A stretch of 8,346 nt of DNA from Oscillospiraceae bacterium (GTDB taxonomy: Bacteria; Bacillota; Clostridia; Oscillospirales; Oscillospiraceae): positions 1-8,346 of the forward strand of contig JAJQHT010000007.1 in the NCBI GenBank assembly GCA_021199595.1, in the 5' to 3' direction. The translations under genes and the position numbers were made by a program. The first letter of the stretch is position 1; each line of letters begins with the position of its first letter. Below the pieces are notes generated by a model that made no database searches, was not told the origin of the DNA, and saw only the letters and a list, made by a program, of their open reading frames with translations. Positions 1 to 5,261 of this stretch are shown here, in pieces.

Positions 1-1712
1 AGATATTTCTCTCCTATTTTAAGCCCCACAGGGGACTGTTTGCGCTGGATATGGCCTGTGCGCTGGCCATCGCGCTGATCGACCTCGCCTTTCCCTTTGT
101 GTCGAGGTGGTGTATGTATACCCTCCTGCCGGAAAACGCTTTCGGCCTCTTCTGGGCCGTGATGGGCGCGGTGACGGCGGCCTATGTGCTGCGGTCTGTG
201 TTCACGTATATCATCGGCTACTGGGGCCACACCTTCGGCATCCGGGTGGAGGCGGACATACGGAAAGACCTGTTTCAGCACGTCCAGACCCTTGGCTTCG
301 ACTACTTTGACAGCAGCCGCACCGGCCAGCTGATGAGCCGCCTGACGACTGACCTTTTCGACGTCACGGAGCTTGCTCACCACGGGCCGGAGGATTTGTT
401 CATTTCCGCCGTCACCATCGTCGGCGCGCTGATCATCATGTTCACAATCCAGTGGCGGCTGGCCCTGGTGCTGACAGTCATGCTGCCGGTGTTCTTCTGC
501 GTGATATGGCGCTGCCGCCGCTCTATGCGGGACGCCTCTGCCGCCGTAAAGGAGACCACCGGCCGCATCAACACGGAGATAGAATCCTGTCTCTCCGGCA
601 TGAAAACCGCCAAGGCCTTCGCGAACGAGGATCGGGAGCTGGAAAAATTCACCGTCTCCAACGAGCTGTTCAAGGTCTCCAAGCGTCAGTTTCACAAGGC
701 CATGGGCCGCTTCAACGCAGTCATGGAATTTTTCCTGTGTATGCTGTCCGTGGCGGTCATCGCCGTCGGCGGCGCACTTATCATGGCGGGACAGCTGAAC
801 GTCATCGACCTTGTCACGTTCAGCCTGTATGTCACGTCCTTTGTAAGCCCCATTCGCCGCCTGTCAAACTTCACGGAGACATTTGCAAACGGCATGGCCG
901 GACTGCGCCGGTTTGTGGCGCTTATGCGCACCGACCCCACGCTTACCGACGCCCCGGACGCCGCGGAGCTGACAAATGTGCAGGGCGCGGTGGACGTGGA
1001 CGGGGTGGATTTCGCCTATCAGGAGGGCCGGCCCGTTCTGCACGGCATCGACCTGCACATCCAGCCTGGGGAGACGCTGGCCCTGGTCGGCCCCTCCGGC
1101 GGCGGCAAGACCACGCTGAGCCAGCTCATCCCCCGGTTTTACGACGTGACCGCCGGAGCCATCCGCATCGACGGCCAGGACGTCCGCACCGTGACCCAGC
1201 GCTCCCTGCGCCGGAGTATAGGCGTGGCGCAGCAGGACGTGTTTCTGTTTGCCGGAACCATTGGGGACAACATCCGCTATGGCCGCCCGGACGCCACCAT
1301 GGAGGAGGTCGTCGAAGCCGCGAAGCGGGCGGAGATATACGAGGACATCCTCGCCATGCCAGAGGGCTTTGACACCGAGGTGGGCGAGCGGGGCGTGCTC
1401 CTCTCCGGGGGCCAGAAGCAGCGGGTCTCCATCGCCAGAATTTTCCTGAAAAATCCCCCGGTGCTTATCCTGGACGAGGCCACCTCCGCCCTGGACAGCG
1501 TCACCGAGGCCCGGATCCAGAAAACCTTCGACGCCCTTTCCGTCGGCCGCACGACCATCATCATCGCCCACCGCCTCTCCACTGTCCGGGGCGCGGAGCG
1601 TATCGCCGTGATAGACCATGGGACAGTGACAGAGCTTGGCTCCCATAAAGAGCTGATGGCCCAAAACGGCGAATACGCCGCCCTTGTAAAAGCACAGGAG
1701 GTCAAAGCATGA
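1..1712 (+). CDS. ABC exporter half-transporter, permease fused to ATPase (5'-partial)
   Basis: ATP-driven inner-membrane exporter of the MsbA/multidrug half-transporter type; the substrate cannot be told from sequence. The frame is open from base 3 to the left edge and reads IFLSYFKPHRGLFALDMACA, typical of the extreme N-terminus, so the ATG at 51 is probably internal and only a few residues are missing. Counting from the first full codon (569 residues visible), about six hydrophobic segments lie near 12-35, 46-74, 131-149, 152-170, 243-262 and 266-284. The ATPase domain is complete: Walker A GPSGGGKT at 363-370, Q-loop Gln 410, signature LSGGQ at 467-471, Walker B VLILDE at 487-492 with catalytic Glu 492, D-loop SALD and switch His 523. 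Since no catalytic residue is degenerate, it could work as a homodimer or as the competent half of a heterodimer. Its TGA overlaps the next gene's ATG. Confidence 0.95.
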   Translation, partial: IFLSYFKPHRGLFALDMACALAIALIDLAFPFVSRWCMYTLLPENAFGLFWAVMGAVTAAYVLRSVFTYIIGYWGHTFGIRVEADIRKDLFQHVQTLGFDYFDSSRTGQLMSRLTTDLFDVTELAHHGPEDLFISAVTIVGALIIMFTIQWRLALVLTVMLPVFFCVIWRCRRSMRDASAAVKETTGRINTEIESCLSGMKTAKAFANEDRELEKFTVSNELFKVSKRQFHKAMGRFNAVMEFFLCMLSVAVIAVGGALIMAGQLNVIDLVTFSLYVTSFVSPIRRLSNFTETFANGMAGLRRFVALMRTDPTLTDAPDAAELTNVQGAVDVDGVDFAYQEGRPVLHGIDLHIQPGETLALVGPSGGGKTTLSQLIPRFYDVTAGAIRIDGQDVRTVTQRSLRRSIGVAQQDVFLFAGTIGDNIRYGRPDATMEEVVEAAKRAEIYEDILAMPEGFDTEVGERGVLLSGGQKQRVSIARIFLKNPPVLILDEATSALDSVTEARIQKTFDALSVGRTTIIIAHRLSTVRGAERIAVIDHGTVTELGSHKELMAQNGEYAALVKAQEVKA

Positions 1713-2206
1713 ACGACTGCTGTACCTTTCATCTCGCGTCCCCCCTCGGCCCCATCACCCTGGCGGGGGAGGGAGACGCGCTGACCGGGCTGTGGTTCGA
1801 CGGGCAAAAATATTTTGGAGAAAATCTTGGCCCATCAGGCGATTTGCCTGTGTTCCGCGAGACCGCGAAATGGCTGAAGGTCTATTTTTCCGGCCATGAC
1901 CCAGGCCCCACGCCTCCGATTCTTCTGCGGGGGACGCCGTTTCAGATGGCCGTCTGGGAGCAGCTTCGGGCCATCCCCTATGGGGAGACCACTACCTACG
2001 GAGCCATCGCCCGCACCATCGCCGCCCGGCGGGGCCTGGAAACCATGTCCGCCCAGGCCGTAGGCAGCGCCGTGGGCCGAAACCCTGTCTCCATCCTGGT
2101 TCCCTGCCACCGGGTCATAGGTGCAAACGGCGCTCTCACCGGCTACGCCGGAGGCCTGGACAAAAAAACCGCCCTTCTCAGGCTGGAAGGACGGGTGTCT
2201 ACTTAA
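1709..2206 (+). CDS. ogt: Methylated-DNA--[protein]-cysteine S-methyltransferase
   Basis: Suicide DNA-repair protein that moves the alkyl group from O6-alkylguanine (and O4-alkylthymine) to its own cysteine, in the cytoplasm. At 165 residues it is normal for single-domain Ogt. The PYGETTTYG segment (90-98) opens the DNA-binding half. The active-site motif VPCHRV spans 131-136 with nucleophile Cys133, followed by GANGALTGYAGG, the usual substrate-pocket strand. The start is well supported: AGGAGG (1696-1701) sits 7 bases before the ATG, and the ATG overlaps the exporter stop (ATGA), implying translational coupling. One oddity: the position that carries the arginine finger in human AGT and E. 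coli Ogt (A-R-A-V-G) is Gln116 here (A-Q-A-V-G). I recall this variant in other Firmicutes, so it need not mean loss of activity. The gene ends in a hairpin terminator. Confidence 0.95.
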   Translation: MNDCCTFHLASPLGPITLAGEGDALTGLWFDGQKYFGENLGPSGDLPVFRETAKWLKVYFSGHDPGPTPPILLRGTPFQMAVWEQLRAIPYGETTTYGAIARTIAARRGLETMSAQAVGSAVGRNPVSILVPCHRVIGANGALTGYAGGLDKKTALLRLEGRVST

Positions 2207-2239
2207 AAAATGCGCCGTATTTTTTGCGGCGCATTTTTT
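2205..2239. terminator. Bidirectional intrinsic terminator between convergent genes
   Basis: A 13-bp perfect stem pairs 2205-2217 (AAAAAATGCGCCG) with 2227-2239 (CGGCGCATTTTTT) around a 9-base loop. The GC core is flanked by six A and six T, so either strand yields a GC hairpin followed by a U tract. The left arm begins inside the ogt TAA (2204-2206), and the right arm ends on the first base of the minus-strand acyltransferase stop (2239-2241). One compact element therefore closes both convergent transcription units. Confidence 0.9.
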
Positions 2240-3024
2240 CAGCTCTTTTCCTCCACAGGGAGGTATTCAATATATCGGCAGTCACTCAGCTTGCTGCGCT
2301 CGACCATTTGGGCGTGGACGGCGTCGCGGAGGGCGGCCTTGCGCTTGATTTTGGGGAGGGCCTCATCCGGATAAAAGGGGCCGTCCAGATAGACGATAAG
2401 CTGGGGCTTTTTCCTGTGGCGGCGGCGCTGATAGGTGGCGGTGGCGCAGAAGGCGGGGACGTTCGCGTCCACGGGAAAGCTGAACGCGGAGGCGGGGAAG
2501 GGCCGGATCTCTGTATACCAGGGCCAGACGTGGGCCTCGGGGAAGACGATGACAGTGGCCTTCTGCTCCAGCCGCGTCCGCACCGCCGCCAGCAAGCGGC
2601 TCATCCCGTGCACGTCGTCCGCCAGGGGCAGCGCCCCCAGGGGCGGCAGGATCTTCCCGATGACCGGGATGCCCAAATTGGCAGTGGAAGCTATTGTGTA
2701 CCCCCGCTTGGGACGGCACAGCAAAATGGGAGTGAACACATCCCCCATGGGCTGGGTATGGTTGCCGTACAGGACAACGCCGGTATCCTTAAACTTTCGT
2801 AGGTCGGCGTTTCGGACGATTTTCAGACCCAGGGCCAGCTTACCGTAGAAAAAGGCGAACACAGTGGCGACGGCATAGAGAAACGCGCTCCACAGGCGAT
2901 AGAAAAAGCCGGTTTTGACCCAGACATAGTCCTCCGGCAGGGCGAAGTCCTGGTTCTGGCTCACCACAAAATCGTCCGTAAAGGAGTGATAATAGAAAAC
3001 CTGTTTTTCCTTTTCCTTCCTCAT
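2239..3024 (-). CDS. PlsC-like 1-acyl-glycerol-3-phosphate-type acyltransferase
   Basis: Member of the phospholipid/glycerol acyltransferase superfamily, which transfers acyl chains to a glycerol-phosphate or related lipid acceptor at the cytoplasmic face of the membrane. The protein has 261 residues. A hydrophobic stretch near 40-66 probably anchors it. The acyltransferase core follows: GNHTQPMGD (87-95) takes the place of motif I, and VFPEAHVWPW (160-169) takes the place of the substrate-binding FPEGT motif. Classical PlsC motif I is H-x4-D, but here His89 and Asp95 are five residues apart, so this is a divergent subfamily; I recall GNHTQP-type sequences in other clostridia. The start ATG (3024-3022) overlaps the stop of the upstream hydrolase (ATGA) and has only a weak ribosome site, so translation is probably coupled. 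The exact acceptor and donor are unknown. Confidence 0.82.
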   Translation of the reverse strand: MRKEKEKQVFYYHSFTDDFVVSQNQDFALPEDYVWVKTGFFYRLWSAFLYAVATVFAFFYGKLALGLKIVRNADLRKFKDTGVVLYGNHTQPMGDVFTPILLCRPKRGYTIASTANLGIPVIGKILPPLGALPLADDVHGMSRLLAAVRTRLEQKATVIVFPEAHVWPWYTEIRPFPASAFSFPVDANVPAFCATATYQRRRHRKKPQLIVYLDGPFYPDEALPKIKRKAALRDAVHAQMVERSKLSDCRYIEYLPVEEKS

Positions 3025-3977
3025 GCGTCCGCACCGCCGAACAGATAGGTGTCCCAGAGATTCCTGAGGGCCGCCTGATAGCCCTCCAAATCCTCGCAGT
3101 AGCTCATGCCGTGGGCGGCGTTGGGAACAGAAAGCAGCACGGCGGGAGCCTTGCAGGCGTTATAGTTTTCCCGCACATCCTCCGGCGGGACAAGGGCGTC
3201 CGCCTCCCCGTGGGCGAACAGGATGGGGGTCGTGTTTTTGGCCAGGGCGTCCTTGGCAGAGGTGCGCAAATCGAACCCGGCCAGAAGCCGCGCCCACAGG
3301 TTCACTCCAAACAGGATAGGCGCGGCGGGGAATTTTCCGGCGCTGTGCACGACGGCGGTCAGCATCTCCCAGGGGGAGACAAAGCCGCAGTCCGCCGCGA
3401 TGGCCTTCACCTGCGGCGGCACGTTGGGGCTTGCCATCATAACCGTGGTGGCCCCCATGGAAATGCCGGCCAGCAGGATGGGAAGGCCGGGGTATTTCTC
3501 CGCCGCGAATTTGCACCAGTCCACCGCGTCCCGGCTCTCCCGCACCCCGAAGGTGACGTATTTTCCCTCGCTCTCGCTGCACGCCCGCTGGTCTATCAGC
3601 AGCAGGGTGAAGCCGGAATTATAATAAAAGGGGCAGCCCCCCAGAAAGTCTCTGGTGCTGTTGCTCCGGTAGCCGTGACAAGCCACCACCACGCCCCGGG
3701 CGTTGGGGTTTTCCACTATGCGGCCATGGAGCCGCAGCCCGTCGAAGGAGGTTATCTCCACATCCTGAAAGGTCACGGAGCGGTAAAATTCGGCCCCCTC
3801 TGCCGCCAGGTCGGGGTAGTCGTCCATCAGGTGCCTCATTTCCTCGTTATATTTCCGAAACGGATTGTGGTTTTCCGGAAACCGCCGACAGGCCAGTCGG
3901 AACAAAAGCCAGCACAAAAGCAGATACAGCGCCGCCAGCGCGACGGCAGCGCACAACACAAATCGGAACACTCTCAA
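3021..3977 (-). CDS. Membrane-anchored alpha/beta hydrolase (YqkD/FrsA-like, COG1073 type)
   Basis: Serine hydrolase of the alpha/beta-hydrolase fold, resembling B. subtilis YqkD; the substrate is unknown, and an esterase or lipase-like role is plausible. With a TTG start at 3977 it has 318 residues. An N-terminal membrane segment lies at about 3-26, so the catalytic domain is membrane-tethered. The domain shows an oxyanion segment ACHGYRSN (His101-Gly102), the nucleophile elbow AGISMG with Ser173, an acid in HGEADALV (Asp260) and a catalytic His in NAAHGMSY (His289), a complete triad. The start is chosen because GGGAGG (minus strand, 3991-3986) lies 8 bases before this TTG. A longer in-frame reading from a TTG at 4040 would run through an extended -10 promoter and has no ribosome site. 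The next ATG lies well downstream. It overlaps the acyltransferase gene by four bases in a two-gene operon. Confidence 0.88.
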   Translation of the reverse strand: MRVFRFVLCAAVALAALYLLLCWLLFRLACRRFPENHNPFRKYNEEMRHLMDDYPDLAAEGAEFYRSVTFQDVEITSFDGLRLHGRIVENPNARGVVVACHGYRSNSTRDFLGGCPFYYNSGFTLLLIDQRACSESEGKYVTFGVRESRDAVDWCKFAAEKYPGLPILLAGISMGATTVMMASPNVPPQVKAIAADCGFVSPWEMLTAVVHSAGKFPAAPILFGVNLWARLLAGFDLRTSAKDALAKNTTPILFAHGEADALVPPEDVRENYNACKAPAVLLSVPNAAHGMSYCEDLEGYQAALRNLWDTYLFGGADA

Positions 3978-4007
3978 AATCCTTGCCTCCCGGTTAATTT
4001 TTGCCCT

Positions 4008-4036
4008 ATTGTACCACGTTCCCGCAAAAAAGAAAA
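4008..4036 (-). promoter_or_regulatory. Extended -10 promoter for the hydrolase-acyltransferase operon
   Basis: On the minus strand TGGTACAAT (4016-4008) matches the extended -10 form TGnTATAAT with one mismatch. The hexamer 17 bases upstream (4036-4031, TTTTCT) is a poor -35, which fits an extended -10 promoter. It lies about 30 bases upstream of the TTG start at 3977. The predicted transcript would start near 4001 and have a short leader carrying GGGAGG. Confidence 0.6.
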
Positions 4037-4048
4037 GCAAGCGCAGGG

Positions 4049-4073
4049 GGCAACTGTTTCCTTTTCGGTTGCC
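4049..4073. repeat. Inverted repeat between divergent promoters
   Basis: GGCAACTG (4049-4056) pairs with CGGTTGCC (4066-4073), with one G-T pair, around a pyrimidine-rich 9-base spacer. It lies between the minus-strand hydrolase promoter and the prfB -35 box, two bases upstream of the latter. This is where an operator for a dimeric regulator could sit, but no regulator is encoded in the window, so the function is unknown and chance is possible. Confidence 0.35.
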
Positions 4074-4075
4074 TA

Positions 4076-4104
4076 TTTACAGGAATTGCAAATTTGTATA
4101 TAAT
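4076..4104 (+). promoter_or_regulatory. Sigma-A-type promoter for prfB
   Basis: TTTACA (4076-4081, five of six consensus bases) and a perfect TATAAT (4099-4104) are separated by 17 bases. Transcription would begin near 4111, leaving a leader of about 39 bases before the prfB ATG. The ribosome site GGAGAGGA (4133-4140) ends 9 bases before that ATG. This is the strongest promoter match in the window. Confidence 0.85.
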
Positions 4105-4149
4105 ATAAGGTAAATCACAACAGGCCACGAATGGAGAGGACTATAACCT

Positions 4150-5255
4150 ATGCTCGAATTTGAGGAATATAAAACAAAGCTGACGAACTGCCACCCGGCA
4201 CTGGAACGGCTGGAGCAGGCCATGCGTCTGGACGAGGCCCGGGGCGAGATTGAAAAGCTCCAGGCGGAAAGCACGGAGGAGGGCTACTGGACCGATTTGG
4301 AGCGAAGCCAGCGCGGACAGAAGCAGCTCAAGACCCTGCAGCACAAGTGCGAGCGCGCTATGAAAAGCTCGCCGCCGCGTGGGACGATATGTACGCCATC
4401 TGCGAGATGGCGCTGGAGGAGGACGACGACAGCCTTCTGCCGGAGCTGGAAACCGGCTTCGCCAAGTTCCAGGAGGAGCTGGAGCAGACCCGTCTTTCCA
4501 CCCTGCTGACCGGGGAATACGACGCCAACAACGCCATCGTCACCTTCCACGCCGGGGCCGGCGGCACGGAGGCCCAGGACTGGGCGCAGATGCTCTATCG
4601 GATGTATACCATGTGGACAGACCGCCACGGCTTCAAATACACCCTGATGGACTGGCAGGACGGAGACCAGGCAGGCATCAAGTCCGCCACCATCAAAATC
4701 GAGGGCGACAACGCCTACGGCTATCTGAAAAGCGAGCACGGCGTTCACCGGCTGGTGCGTATCAGCCCCTTTGACGCCTCCGGCCGCCGTCAGACTAGCT
4801 TTGCCGCCGTGGAGGTTATGCCGGAGATCGAGGACGCCGGGGAAATCGAGCTGCGGGACGAGGACATCAAAATGGACGTGTACCGCTCCTCTGGCGCCGG
4901 CGGCCAGAAGGTCAACAAAACCAGCTCCGCCGTCCGCCTGACCCATATTCCCACGGGTATTGTGGTGTCCAGCCAGGTGGAGCGAAGCCATTTCCAGAAC
5001 CTTGAAAACTGCAAGGATATGCTGCGGGCCAAGCTCGCGGAAATCAAGGAGCGGGAGCATTTGGAAAAGATTGAGGACATCAAGGGCGTACAGATGAAAA
5101 TAGAATGGGGCAGCCAGATACGTTCCTATGTGTTCATGCCCTACACCCTCGCCAAGGACACCCGCACCGGCTTTGAAAACAGCAACATCCAGGCCGTGAT
5201 GGACGGCGACATCGACGGCTTCATCAACGCCTATCTCGCCATGCAGGCGGAGTAA
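4150..5255 (+). CDS. prfB: Peptide chain release factor 2, reading frame interrupted near codon 68
   Basis: RF2 recognises UGA and UAA stop codons in the ribosomal A site and triggers peptidyl-tRNA hydrolysis. The N-terminal coiled part is read in one frame from ATG 4150 (MLEFEEYKTK to about QHKCER, codon 68). The rest continues in another frame from TATGAA at 4359 (YEKLAAAWDDMY onward). Read across the break, the product is about 367 residues, the normal RF2 length. The second part has everything expected: GAGGTEAQDW, the stop-codon-reading SPF tripeptide (4764-4772) and the hydrolysis motif GGQ (4899-4907), ending in a typical RF2 C-terminus. The classical RF2 +1 recoding site (CTT TGA C near codon 25) is absent; the matching region reads CGT CTG GAC with no in-frame stop. 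The break needs either one base restored or two removed, so it is not the standard programmed shift. A sequencing error, a true mutation or unusual recoding are all possible. Confidence 0.9.
4351..4361 (+). other. Frame break in prfB at a GCGCGC run
   Basis: The upstream frame reads GAG CGC GCT ATG AAA (E-R-A-M-K) and then degenerates into low-complexity Arg/Ser/Pro sequence, ending in a stop at 4507-4509. The downstream frame reads TAT GAA AAG CTC (Y-E-K-L). Removing one GC pair from GCGCGC (4353-4358) gives GAG CGC TAT GAA, that is K-C-E-R-Y-E-K-L, which joins the two halves smoothly. Loss of one base nearby, for example from CGC CGC TAT, would do the same with one more residue. Confidence 0.85.
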
Positions 5256-5261
5256 AAAACC

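Noticed and set aside
51..53. ATG at 51 as the true start of the ABC exporter
   Set aside because: The 16 codons before it encode a typical exporter N-terminus (YFKPHRG and the start of the first membrane segment), and no ribosome site precedes the ATG.
452..1664. Several overlapping open frames inside the ABC exporter on both strands
   Set aside because: They are out-of-frame readings of a strongly conserved transporter with no ribosome sites or domains of their own.
4081..4091. AGGAATTGCAA near the prfB promoter, present inverted at 7483-7493 near the CoA-transferase promoter
   Set aside because: An 11-base match between two AT-rich promoters is expected by chance several times in a window this size, and its position relative to the -35/-10 boxes differs.
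3111..4103. 330-codon open frame on the plus strand, opposite the hydrolase
   Set aside because: It is opposite a hydrolase with an intact catalytic triad, crosses that gene's promoter, and its product has no family resemblance.
4347..4349. GTG as an independent start for the second part of prfB
   Set aside because: It has no ribosome site and would remove domain 1 of RF2, while the upstream frame encodes a recognisable RF2 N-terminus. A frame break explains both parts better.
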